From contig JBBRND010000004.1 of NCBI GenBank assembly GCA_038230515.1, positions 124,001 to 188,000 on the forward strand: 64,000 bases of DNA, in the 5' to 3' direction. Each line of letters opens with the position of its first letter. The first letter of the stretch is position 1. Of this stretch, positions 27,271-35,985 are shown piece by piece. This DNA comes from JAPLDB01 sp038230515 (lineage in GTDB: Bacteria > Bacteroidota > Bacteroidia > AKYH767-A > 2013-40CM-41-45). Under the pieces are notes generated by a model. The model saw only the letters and a program-made list of their open reading frames with translations, was not told the DNA's origin and did no database searches. Made by a program: the position numbers and the translations under genes.

Positions 27271-27394
27271 GAAGAATTTGGCGGACGAATCTTTTTCGGT
27301 TGCGAAGTTGTGATTTTATGGAGTGAGCCAATCTAAAAAAAAATTGAAAATATTTTTATGAAGGAATGCTGTTCAGAATTTCTATTCACCAGTT

Positions 27395-28165
27395 TTATTT
27401 CCTTGTTCCGTATTTCCAGTTTTGATCGAAGGGCAACGCATCATCAGATGCAAAGAAATAAAAGTTATGCCGTGATGGATACTTGGTTTCAAACACAAGT
27501 ACATTTTTGAAATGAGGGACGAAAAATCGTTTCAGATCTTCTTTCGATTTGAATTCATATTCATGATGCACTAATTGTTTGGTGCCAGTCTCTAGCTCCT
27601 TCAACGTATATCCACTAAGGACTCCGCCCGGGGCTATTCTGCTTTTGGTGGTTGCTACTACTGCATCAATTTCTTCGGGAGTAAAATGTTCGATGGATCC
27701 ATCCCAGATAATATTTGAGAAAAGTCCTTCGGGCATTTGCGTTCGTATATCGGCTTCGGTGAACTGCACGTTGGGTGCATGATTATAGCGAAGTGCGTGG
27801 TGTATTGCTGCGCTGTCAAAATCTACACTGACTACTTTTGAAGCACGAATGGAATAAAAATGACAGGCATTGAATCCGTCTCCACAGCAAAGTTCAAGCA
27901 CCTTGCATCCGGCTTCCATAACAAGCAAGTTGAAGATGCCACGCTCCACCCAAAACGGTATACGTGTTTCGTGCCATTGAAAGGCAAGGTCGCAATAGTG
28001 ATCATGCCATTCGGGGGGGGGGGCAACGCCCCAGTCAAAGTTAAACTGCTCGCGGTGCGCGCGCGCTGCTTTTTCGCGCATGTTGTAACTTCGTTGCTTG
28101 ATATATGCACCCACTTTTTTTTTACCGAAAATTTTAACGAGTAACAGGTAGATGCGCCATCTCAT
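27395..28165 (-). CDS. class I SAM-dependent methyltransferase with a C11 tract
   Basis: A 256-residue methyltransferase. AdoMet loop: CKVLELCCGDGFNACHFYSIRASKVVSVDFD. Motif II: FSNIIWDGSIEHFTPEEIDAVVATTKSRIAPGGVLSGYTL. Near residues 47-50 an uninterrupted run of 11 C on the coding strand (plus-strand G run 28013-28023) encodes Ala-Pro-Pro-Pro. A change of one base there would shift the frame and lose the whole catalytic domain, so the gene may be phase variable. The tract is also prone to sequencing error. It has its own promoter and is separated from the wzm operon by 243 bp. Confidence 0.82.
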   Translation of the reverse strand: MRWRIYLLLVKIFGKKKVGAYIKQRSYNMREKAARAHREQFNFDWGVAPPPEWHDHYCDLAFQWHETRIPFWVERGIFNLLVMEAGCKVLELCCGDGFNACHFYSIRASKVVSVDFDSAAIHHALRYNHAPNVQFTEADIRTQMPEGLFSNIIWDGSIEHFTPEEIDAVVATTKSRIAPGGVLSGYTLKELETGTKQLVHHEYEFKSKEDLKRFFVPHFKNVLVFETKYPSRHNFYFFASDDALPFDQNWKYGTRK

Positions 28166-28185
28166 AGTGTATTTTGTTTAGGAAG

Positions 28186-28217
28186 CAAACCTAACGGAAT
28201 TATTTCTTACCGCAAAA
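28186..28217 (-). promoter_or_regulatory. promoter of the first polysaccharide methyltransferase
   Basis: On the minus strand TTTTG (-33, 28213-28217), 19 bases, TAGGTTTG (-7, 28186-28193). The leader to the ATG at 28165 is only about 15 bases. The core is identical over 25 bp with the wzm promoter. Confidence 0.7.
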
Positions 28218-28356
28218 GAAGAAGCGAATATACAAGTACGACAATCACCAACAGAATCTCATTCGTATCTATAAGATATTTTTCTCCCGCAAAATTTTGG
28301 CTAAAAGAAAACCCTGCTCGTGATAACAGTGCATGAGAAATCTTAGTTTGCAAATT

Positions 28357-28803
28357 TTACTCCGCGACTACTTCAAAAGTAATTTTTGCTTTGATCTCCT
28401 TATGAAGATTTACCGTTGCTGTGTAAGTGCCGATAGCTTTGATATGTTCACCATCAATACGAATGCGTTTGCGATCAACATTCACTCCGAGTTTGCTGAG
28501 AGCATCAGCAATCTGCAACGCAGTTATTGAACCATAGATTTTTCCGGTCTCACTCGCTTTCGCCCCGATGCGTAGTGTTGTTGCTTCGAGTTGTTTTGCA
28601 ACCGCTTCTGCATCACCTTTTATTTTTTGTGCTTTATGGCTGCGCTGCTTCTGTGTTTCAGTAAGCATCTTGCGGTTGGCTTCACTTGCAATGGATGCAA
28701 GTCCGCGCGGGATAAGAAAGTTACGGGCGTAACCGGCTTTTACTTTTACGATTTCATCGGCATAACCGAGGTTGTCGAGATCTTGTTTAAGAATAACTTC
28801 CAT
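28357..28803 (-). CDS. rplI: 50S ribosomal protein L9
   Basis: Large-subunit protein of 148 residues: a compact N-terminal rRNA-binding domain (MEVILKQDLDNLGYADEIVKVKAGYARNFLIPRGLA), a long connecting helix rich in Lys, Glu and Ala, and a C-terminal domain beginning GKIYGSITALQIADAL. It is third in the rpsF-rpsR-rplI operon, 76 bp after rpsR. Confidence 0.98.
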   Translation of the reverse strand: MEVILKQDLDNLGYADEIVKVKAGYARNFLIPRGLASIASEANRKMLTETQKQRSHKAQKIKGDAEAVAKQLEATTLRIGAKASETGKIYGSITALQIADALSKLGVNVDRKRIRIDGEHIKAIGTYTATVNLHKEIKAKITFEVVAE

Positions 28804-28879
28804 GGGAAAGTTTAATGTTTAAGGTCTAACGTTTTATGTTGGAAACCAAGACAGGATTTGTCCCAGTACTTGATACTTT

Positions 28880-29146
28880 CTACTTATACAGATCAGCTAC
28901 ATACGGCATCAAAGCAATGTGGCGGGCACGTTTGATTGCCTGACCTACTTTGCGTTGATATTTGAGTGATGTGCCGGTTAATCTGCGAGGAAGAACCTTG
29001 CCTTGCTCATTTACAAACTTTGCAAGAAAGTTCGGGTCTTTGTAGTCAATATACTTAATGCCTGACTTTTTAAAGCGGCAGTATTTTTTCCTTTGTGTAT
29101 CTACCTGCGGTGGGGCAAGGTATCTTACTTCATTCGGGTTTGCCAT
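28880..29146 (-). CDS. rpsR: 30S ribosomal protein S18
   Basis: Small-subunit protein of 88 residues that binds next to S6. The core CRFKKSGIKYIDYKDPNFLAKFVNEQGKVLPRRLTGTSLKYQRKVGQAIKRARHIALMPY is typical. The N-terminal Cys of the core is present; most of the zinc-type Cys set is absent. It lies 20 bp after rpsF, in the usual order. Confidence 0.98.
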   Translation of the reverse strand: MANPNEVRYLAPPQVDTQRKKYCRFKKSGIKYIDYKDPNFLAKFVNEQGKVLPRRLTGTSLKYQRKVGQAIKRARHIALMPYVADLYK

Positions 29147-29166
29147 TTGTTTCTTTCGGATTTCTG

Positions 29167-29532
29167 TTAAGCTGCTGTTTGTTGTTCTTCTTCTTTTTTC
29201 ACAGAAGCATTTTTACGCTTCTTTTCATTGTATGCAATTGCGTGTTTGTCGAGGGCAACGGTTAGAAAGCGCATGATCCGTTCATCGCGGGTAAATTCGA
29301 CTTCAAGCTTGTTGATCAGCTCGCCTTCGCATTTATACTCGATAAGATAATAGAACCCTGTATTCTTTTTCTGAATAGGGTATGCCAGCTTGCGCAATCC
29401 CCAATTGTTCTCATGAACAATCTCGGTTCCGTTGTCGGTGAGGATTTTCTTGAATTTGGTAACGGTATCCATCATTTGATCTTCGGAAAGAACCGGAGTC
29501 ATGATGAACACTGTTTCATAATGATGTAACAT
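29167..29532 (-). CDS. rpsF: 30S ribosomal protein S6
   Basis: A 121-residue ferredoxin-like protein (MLHHYETVFIMTPVLSEDQM, then NNWGLRKLAYPIQKKNTGFYYLIEYKCEG, then DERIMRFLTV). The charged, low-complexity C-terminal tail (KKRKNASVKKEEEQQTAA) is common in this phylum. It is the first gene of its operon, with a promoter 45-75 bp upstream. S6 and S18 form a pair in the ribosome platform. Confidence 0.98.
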   Translation of the reverse strand: MLHHYETVFIMTPVLSEDQMMDTVTKFKKILTDNGTEIVHENNWGLRKLAYPIQKKNTGFYYLIEYKCEGELINKLEVEFTRDERIMRFLTVALDKHAIAYNEKKRKNASVKKEEEQQTAA

Positions 29533-29576
29533 GCTGGATTTGATTTGATTTATTTGATTTTCTTAAAAATGGGATG

Positions 29577-29607
29577 CAAATGTAAGAAGATTTTGCAACC
29601 TGCAAAA
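29577..29607 (-). promoter_or_regulatory. promoter of rpsF-rpsR-rplI
   Basis: On the minus strand TTTTG (29603-29607), 18 bases, TACATTTG (29577-29584), followed by CATC: a good Bacteroidetes promoter, 45 bases before rpsF. Confidence 0.6.
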
Positions 29608-29739
29608 TGGAGTTAAAAATAAATTTAGAATATTGAGTATCGAATCGTTTTAGAAAGAAATTTAGGCACATAATGACTGGTTACTTTCTTAAACGCTAAA
29701 CGGGAAAAAAAATTTGAAAAATTTCAGAATTATTTCTGA

Positions 29740-32700
29740 TTACATCTTCACAATCTTCTTCGTTGTAACAGAAAAACCTGTAATAAGATTAAGTTGATAC
29801 ACATCAGGCGGAAGTGAAGAAAGATCAAGAAGAAGTTTTTGCAACCCGTCCTTAAGAGAAATTTCTTTTTCAATCACGATTTGTCCGATAGCATTTGATA
29901 AAACAAACTTCACGCTTCCACCTTCAGTTAAATTCAGATCAATGGAAACTGCCGAGTAAGTAGGATTCGGATAGATTCCGATGATTTCATGATGATTGGA
30001 AGGATCGCAATTGGCAAGAATATTAACTGAGTAAGAAATCTTTCCGTCATAATCCACTTGCTTCAAACGATAGTAAACGTTCTGAGCTACTGCTTTATCA
30101 TTTGCTTCGTAATAATGCTGTTCTGTTGAAGTACCGTTACCTTTCACAATTGCAATTTTTTCAAAATTTTCTCCGTCAAAACTTTTCTCCAATTCAAAGT
30201 GATCGTTGTTTATTTCGCTCGCTGTTGTCCAGTTGAGAATGACATTTTCATTATTGCAATCAGAAGTAAAGCTTATTAGTTCTATCGGAAGCGGAATGGA
30301 TTGGGGAGAAATGTTGAAGTTTTCAGTGTTGAAAATATTCCATGCTGATTTTGTCACACTTGATAATGCAGGAGAACCTGCGCCTGTGTTCGCAACAAGT
30401 CCCAGATCATTCCATCTCACCGGAGGAGCCATTGGCCCCCACTCTGTCATCAGGTTGGTGGCAAAACTTACTACGCCATCAGCCACGTTATCATAATAAA
30501 GTTTGATGTCAGTTACTGTTGTACCGCTTATTTTATTGATTCGCTGATACCATAGCGGATTAATAACCCCTAAACTCGGATCTTTTACTGCGCGGTTGTA
30601 TCCCTGAGTATTCGGATCGTTGTTTACAAACCGAACACCAAATGTAGAAGTAACGGTACTTGTCGGTTTTATTTCTACAGGACGATAGCGTGCCACGCCA
30701 AGGGCAGAGCCAACGGGATAAACATACGCACCTGTGCTGTTTGTATTTCTCCAAAGCTTCCCGTTATTTGTGCTGCTTACAAAACCTTGAACGGGTATAG
30801 AATTAAACCCTCCTGTTCGAGTGATCGCACCAACTGCGGTGTTGGTTACATACATCACATAATCATTTGTAGCAAGTTCGAGATCATTCAAAGCAAGTGT
30901 ACCTTCAGTGTGTGCATCCACTGCCTGAGATTTTACCCCCGTTCCTAGCAACGTGAGGTTATAATAATAAGTAGGCGTTGATCCGAGAATTCCCTGCGCG
31001 CTTCCGCCAAATATTGTAGTACCAGGACTTGAATTGATGAAACAATTGCTCGCAGAATTATTTGTCCAGTCACCTTGCAATTGGAATGTTCCGCTATTAT
31101 CAATGTTGCCGATGTTTACTCCATTGTCCTGATTAATGAACCCGCCTTCATCGTAAATCAATGCACCGGGTTGAAGGAAAATGAGAGATCCATCATTCAC
31201 AATCAATCCGCTTCCAGCGCTTGGGCAATTCTGAACAGTGATATAATTGACGGTCGTCTTTGTATTATTTCCAAATGCATTCGTAGCTGTAAGCGAAACC
31301 GTATAGGTCCCTGCCGCTGCATAATTCACTACAGGATTTTGTAAAGCAGATGCACCGGGTGCTCCACCTGCAAACGTCCAACTCCACGAAGCAGGTCCTC
31401 CGGTAGAAAGATCAAAAAAGTTTACATCCTGTCCCGCACATATAGTCGTTGGTGCACCTGCAAAATTTGCAGTTGGTGCCGAACATGCATTGACAGTAAT
31501 ATAATTGGTACGGGTTAAAAAGCTTGTACCACTTCCATTGGAACATATTAGTGTAACCGTGTAAACTCCTGTTGCATTGTATGTGATCACCGGATTTTGT
31601 GCAAGTGATGTAGTGGGAGTTCCTCCGGCAAATGTCCACTGCCAAGAATTCGGAAAGCCGGTAGAAAGATCGCTGTATGTTACACTACTGCCAACACAAA
31701 CCGTAGTTGGTGTTCCGGTAAAATTACAAACCGGTGGAGGCGGACAATTATTAACCGTGATGTAATTTACTATTGTTTTCGTATCAGTACCGTAAGCGTT
31801 TGTAACCTGAAGCGTAACGTTGTAAACTCCGGCTGCTGCATAACTTACAACAGGATTTTGCAATCCAGAAGCCGCGGGAACTCCACCAGGAAATGTCCAT
31901 GCCCACGTGGTTGGTGTGTTCGTACTCGCATCAAAAAAAGAAACTGATTGCCCTGCACATAATGTAGTTGGCGATCCCGTAAAGTTAGATGTAGGCGCAC
32001 AATTATTTACTGTGATATAACTTGTCTTTGTTCTCGTATCAGAGCCGGAAGCATTGGTTGCAGTAAGTGTTACCGTATAAACACCGGGTGCACCGTAAGT
32101 AACTGTCGGATTTTGTGCACCAGAAGCGGCAGGTGCTCCTCCGGGGAATGTCCAACTCCATGATGTAGGAGTATTCAAACTTGCATCTGTAAAATTGACG
32201 GTGAGGGGAGCACAACCTGATAACGGATTACCAATAAAATCTGCGGTAGGCGCATTAAGTGTGCAGTTAGCTGGAGTCAATGCAATCATTGGAGCAGGAC
32301 CACATGCATTTGCAATTACACTTCTGCTCATGATGTCATTGCCGCCTGCGACCTCACTTCCTGCGGTGAGTACGCGTCTTGTAATTCCATTCGAAATAGC
32401 ATAGTTCATTACTGTTACGGGAAGAATCGTATGACCTAATTGATGACTATGGCCCAATTCATGAACACAAACCGATTCAAAATCATATTCTGCAAAAGCA
32501 GGAAGGGCAGGACCATACTGCCATGTAATTCCTCCGGTACCATTTGTGCGGAACTTCAAATCATTTTCATTGAGATACCAAACGCCTGCTCCACAACCTG
32601 CATAATAGCTGTATGAAATTCCGAGCACGCCTGCGGGTACTGCACACGAACCGTCAAACGTTACAATGTTGCTGCCATCCAACGCCTGACAGGTAATAGG

Positions 32701-33774
32701 AGTGGTTCCGCTTCGCGTAAAGTTTACATAAGTGGCGCAACGCCATGTCTGCAATGCACGTTCCCATGCCTGCACCGCAGCAGGAACAGCATTAAATGTT
32801 GTGTTGTATTTAAAAGTATAGCCACCCGCCCCATTCTGATTGATCAAATGAGGTTGATAGTAAACTCCGCCACTTACTACGTTTGATTCATTGTAATTGA
32901 TGGTGAGATTAATTCCTGAAACTGTGGTTTGATTCAGATCATTGGTGATGCGAATAAATCCACTTCCTGCACCTGTTGGCACCCATGCCTGAATGGTTGT
33001 TGCGTTCCAACTGATGATGTGATTTGCGGGAGTAGAAATATATCCTGCTCCTCCATTGTTCGCATCTGGAAATTCAAGATTGGTAGTCCCCGCATAAGCA
33101 GGACCAAAGTTTGATCCGGAAATGGTAATGGTGGAAAATGTTCCCGCTGTTGTTGCAGCAGGAGCGATTCCTGTAATAGTAGGAAACGCCTGTATTTGGT
33201 TTCCTCCGCCACCATTGCTCTGTGAAGGAAACACGAGTGAAGCAATCTGTAAATAGCTGCTTCCTGTTTGTTGCTCAATTACATCAATCAAATCGTTTTG
33301 AATATCTGCGTAGGAAGAATAAAGATCAAACGCTGAATGATTACTGAGATCGTACTTTACAAATGATTGTTGTGATGATGTTCCTTTGAACTGAAGATTG
33401 GTTGAGAGCGTTGATGTCGTGTTGAAAACATCGGGCGAAGTCAAAAAGAAAATTCCGGTTTCGTTGTCGTTCAATTCAAGATTCGGCTCAGCAACAATTT
33501 TTGTATTGCCGATTTCACCTCCTTCATTGATGAGTTCAATGTGCGTAGAATTTATTCCTCCCTTGAAAACTTTGTAAACATCAATCTGAAAACTTGTGTA
33601 AATAAAATCGTGATTCGCATTCCAGAAACTCTGCTGTGAAATTACTTTGCCTTCTACAATGGCTGTTGCGTCACTTATTCTTTGCGTGAAAGGAACAGGA
33701 AAGGTGAGGCATTGAGAATAAATTCTCAATGAATAAGCAAACAGAAAAAAGAGAATGAATAATTTTTTCATCAA
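29740..33774 (-). CDS. secreted metzincin-like protease with TIG, PKD repeats and T9SS sorting domain
   Basis: A 1344-residue secreted protein with signal peptide MMKKLFILFFLFAYSLRIYS. An IPT/TIG-like domain lies about 190-290 (PTITGIAPAATTAGTFSTITISGSNFG). A zinc protease domain lies about 300-490. Its HELGHSHQLGH at 438-448 gives the three His ligands with metzincin spacing, but Gln replaces the usual Gly. The VMNYA Met-turn follows. Four PKD domains (about 510-850, each with SWSWTFPGG..ASGLQNPVVSYAAAGVY) come next, then a beta-rich stretch. A type A T9SS C-terminal domain (GIYPNPTYSAVSIDL to VKM) directs it to the surface. It begins 6 bp after the 501-residue-frame gene and is probably co-transcribed. 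Substrate unknown. Confidence 0.87.
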   Translation of the reverse strand: MMKKLFILFFLFAYSLRIYSQCLTFPVPFTQRISDATAIVEGKVISQQSFWNANHDFIYTSFQIDVYKVFKGGINSTHIELINEGGEIGNTKIVAEPNLELNDNETGIFFLTSPDVFNTTSTLSTNLQFKGTSSQQSFVKYDLSNHSAFDLYSSYADIQNDLIDVIEQQTGSSYLQIASLVFPSQSNGGGGNQIQAFPTITGIAPAATTAGTFSTITISGSNFGPAYAGTTNLEFPDANNGGAGYISTPANHIISWNATTIQAWVPTGAGSGFIRITNDLNQTTVSGINLTINYNESNVVSGGVYYQPHLINQNGAGGYTFKYNTTFNAVPAAVQAWERALQTWRCATYVNFTRSGTTPITCQALDGSNIVTFDGSCAVPAGVLGISYSYYAGCGAGVWYLNENDLKFRTNGTGGITWQYGPALPAFAEYDFESVCVHELGHSHQLGHTILPVTVMNYAISNGITRRVLTAGSEVAGGNDIMSRSVIANACGPAPMIALTPANCTLNAPTADFIGNPLSGCAPLTVNFTDASLNTPTSWSWTFPGGAPAASGAQNPTVTYGAPGVYTVTLTATNASGSDTRTKTSYITVNNCAPTSNFTGSPTTLCAGQSVSFFDASTNTPTTWAWTFPGGVPAASGLQNPVVSYAAAGVYNVTLQVTNAYGTDTKTIVNYITVNNCPPPPVCNFTGTPTTVCVGSSVTYSDLSTGFPNSWQWTFAGGTPTTSLAQNPVITYNATGVYTVTLICSNGSGTSFLTRTNYITVNACSAPTANFAGAPTTICAGQDVNFFDLSTGGPASWSWTFAGGAPGASALQNPVVNYAAAGTYTVSLTATNAFGNNTKTTVNYITVQNCPSAGSGLIVNDGSLIFLQPGALIYDEGGFINQDNGVNIGNIDNSGTFQLQGDWTNNSASNCFINSSPGTTIFGGSAQGILGSTPTYYYNLTLLGTGVKSQAVDAHTEGTLALNDLELATNDYVMYVTNTAVGAITRTGGFNSIPVQGFVSSTNNGKLWRNTNSTGAYVYPVGSALGVARYRPVEIKPTSTVTSTFGVRFVNNDPNTQGYNRAVKDPSLGVINPLWYQRINKISGTTVTDIKLYYDNVADGVVSFATNLMTEWGPMAPPVRWNDLGLVANTGAGSPALSSVTKSAWNIFNTENFNISPQSIPLPIELISFTSDCNNENVILNWTTASEINNDHFELEKSFDGENFEKIAIVKGNGTSTEQHYYEANDKAVAQNVYYRLKQVDYDGKISYSVNILANCDPSNHHEIIGIYPNPTYSAVSIDLNLTEGGSVKFVLSNAIGQIVIEKEISLKDGLQKLLLDLSSLPPDVYQLNLITGFSVTTKKIVKM

Positions 33775-33780
33775 TGAAAA

Positions 33781-35265
33781 TTATTTTTTCACTTCCTCTT
33801 TTTTCACCGGCAGTGGTTCCTGTTTAGGAAGGTCATATCCATAAACTACATTATCAGAAGGCCAGTGCCAGATCTTTGAGTATTCGGGTTGATTTTTCGC
33901 TTTAGCTTTCATCGGTTCTTTATCTGCTTTTAAACCGGCAGGGCCTGGTGCCTGCATAAAGCGTCCTTCTCCATAATTTGTTTTGGGTTTAACAACTAAC
34001 TGATATTCGAGAGTTCCGGAATGAGTTCCTCCGTTAAGTTCTAATATGTCGAATCCTCTTTCTGTGCGGTTTGTAATTGTTACTCCGTTAAAGGTCGGCA
34101 TATCAACGGGTGTGCAGAATACGCGAAGCGGGTTTTCTTCATTCACAAAAATAATATCTGCAAGAATGGGATCCAGATCAACGTGCGTTCTGCCATTTGT
34201 CAACACAGCAGAGCCATAATCCTGGTACCAGTATTCCGGTGACTCAGGACAAGTTAAAATAATTCTTCCATGATCAGGAGTTGGAACAATTTCGCTCACG
34301 GTTCCGCTACCTGCAATCTTTCTGTTTAGTCCTGCATTTGCAACATACGCAAATGCAAGATTTGCACCTCCATAAGTATTCGATTCAAAATAACCGCCCG
34401 TATTCAGGTTACCGCCAATATCACAATACGTGCGACCGATAACTCCTAATGCATCCTGAAACTGACTGCTTGCAATGCCTGTTTCTCCCACGCTATAGGC
34501 CGTATTTCCTGCAATTGCTCCTCTGTTCAAATATCCGGTTACCGCAGACTCAAATGAAGCAGATCCGAAGTTCACAATTTCATTCAACTGCCCGTATAAC
34601 GCAGGAGGATTAAGTGTTGTGCTTGAATTATCAGTACCGAAATATCCGCCAATCCAAACATCTGAATAAGCAATGTTAGCTGCATAAGATGCCGGATTGC
34701 GCGTAACTGCTATTAAAGATGGATTGTTTGTTGCGGTTCCTTCTTCAGAATAAACTACTGCACCATTTGTGACTCCAAAAGTTCCCAATGAGATTGCACC
34801 CCCAAAACCAAGATAGCCAGAACCAAAACCAGTTTGAGTTCCTCTTATTGCAACTCCTGCTGCAACTTGTACGTGAAATTTTGCCAATGGAGCAACCAAT
34901 CCAATTCCAACATTTCCGGTAGCTAAAACTCGCATCTGTTCAGTGTTATTTGTTTTTACAACAAAATCATTTCCATCAACTGTTCCGATGAAATTTGTTG
35001 CTGCCGTAGTTCCTGCATTTCCCAAAATAGTCCATGCCGGATTTGTAGTGCCGGGAGCAACGGAAATAATAAGCGTTCCATTCGGATCTGCCATCACTAT
35101 TCGATTACCAATACCGGCAAGTGTAGTAGAGCGAATATTGCCTACCACATGAAGTTTGTCGAGAGGAACTCCGGTTCCTATTCCAACATTTTGTGAAAAT
35201 ACAGAAGATGTAATACTGACAATACAAAACACCAGCGCTAAGCGCGAAATGAAAAATGATTTCAT
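33781..35265 (-). CDS. secreted surface protein with NVGIGT/KLHV motifs
   Basis: A 494-residue exported protein. The ATG at 35265 is preferred over 35286 because MKSFFISRLALVFCIVSITSSVFSQ is a complete signal peptide ending at SQ. The mature N-terminus has the paired NVGIGT..PLDKLHVVGNIR and NVGIGLVAPLAKFHV motifs, found in many Bacteroidetes surface and tail-fibre-like proteins. The middle is Gly/Ala/Asn-rich beta sequence. The last 150 residues (LTCPESPEYWYQDYGSAVLTNGRTHVDLDPI) resemble a compact C-terminal domain, followed by a Lys/Pro/Glu tail. No T9SS domain is visible, so its route beyond the periplasm is unclear. It is upstream of the PKD protease in the same transcript. Confidence 0.72.
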   Translation of the reverse strand: MKSFFISRLALVFCIVSITSSVFSQNVGIGTGVPLDKLHVVGNIRSTTLAGIGNRIVMADPNGTLIISVAPGTTNPAWTILGNAGTTAATNFIGTVDGNDFVVKTNNTEQMRVLATGNVGIGLVAPLAKFHVQVAAGVAIRGTQTGFGSGYLGFGGAISLGTFGVTNGAVVYSEEGTATNNPSLIAVTRNPASYAANIAYSDVWIGGYFGTDNSSTTLNPPALYGQLNEIVNFGSASFESAVTGYLNRGAIAGNTAYSVGETGIASSQFQDALGVIGRTYCDIGGNLNTGGYFESNTYGGANLAFAYVANAGLNRKIAGSGTVSEIVPTPDHGRIILTCPESPEYWYQDYGSAVLTNGRTHVDLDPILADIIFVNEENPLRVFCTPVDMPTFNGVTITNRTERGFDILELNGGTHSGTLEYQLVVKPKTNYGEGRFMQAPGPAGLKADKEPMKAKAKNQPEYSKIWHWPSDNVVYGYDLPKQEPLPVKKEEVKK

Positions 35266-35298
35266 ACTATGAAGTTTTAAGCACATTAAATAACGTTA

Positions 35299-35330
35299 CA
35301 AAACTATAAATAATAATCATAGATTGAAAA
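35299..35330 (-). promoter_or_regulatory. promoter of the surface protein / PKD protease operon
   Basis: On the minus strand TTTTC, 19 bases, TAGTTTTG (35299-35306), 33 bases before the chosen ATG at 35265. This also supports that start, with the alternative at 35286 lying very close to the -7 box. Confidence 0.55.
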
Positions 35331-35541
35331 CATACTATTTAAATACTTATCAGATTTTGGCGAACAGCGGTATTTAATTGGTAAAACAGCAGAAAAGAAA
35401 GGCGAAAATTGAAATTGTTATCATCTTCGATTTTCAACATTTAATCGTTTGTTTTTTATCTTAGATAAGCTTTGCTGCAACTTCTTGATTTAGTCGGCTT
35501 AATTGATATTTACATCAAAAACAATTTTTTTGATCTGAAAT
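35331..35541. other. gene-free AT-rich stretch before array 2
   Basis: Part of a 720-bp divergent gap (35266-35985). No ORF, RNA gene or clear terminator was recognised. The region is AT-rich with scattered short palindromes only. Confidence 0.4.
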
Positions 35542-35835
35542 AGTGCTATTTATACTACCCAAAGCACTATTTATACTATCCAGAACACTATTTCTGAAAG
35601 ACAGTGTACTATTTGTTTTATCAAGGGTGCTTTCTCTAATCTCTAAAGTACTACAGAGAGATTGATACTACTATTTCTATTATGCAGAATGCTTTTGTTA
35701 ATATCAAATAGTACTCAGAAGATTCTAAATTGTGCGATGGAGGTTACGCAGAGTACGATAGCAATTGCTGATAGCACGTTCTGTATTATCAAAAGCACTC
35801 TTGACGATAAATGTAGTGCGATAAAAAGAAGTAAA
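35542..35835. repeat. 21-bp tandem repeat array 2 (14 units)
   Basis: Fourteen contiguous units of exactly 21 bp. Units mostly begin AGTACT, AGCACT or AGTGCT, followed by ATTT and a TATC-like segment. The units are individually diverged, often sharing only the six-base palindromic core and the A/T pattern, yet there is not a single insertion or deletion across 294 bp. The plus heptad frame has a stop in the fifth unit, and no one frame on either strand is open throughout. It lies in the divergent region between the surface-protein operon and the rhomboid gene. Confidence 0.88.
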
Positions 35836-35985
35836 ATTATTTGTTGACATAATAAAAAAGTTCCGGTTACGACTCATAAATATAAGGGCTGAGATTTTTA
35901 CTGAAAGACATACTTTACTTTTAGAGGTATGGAAGTTAATTGAAAGTATGAAAGATGAAATACTGTCAGTTATTTTCAACTGGGC

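Noticed and set aside
31412..31765. Cys-rich ORFs opposite the PKD domains
   Set aside because: Shadow frames of PKD repeats; the Cys come from the reverse of repeated codons.
35662..35979. Short ORFs on both strands over array 2
   Set aside because: They cover only part of the array, are interrupted in other units, and have no family-like sequence.
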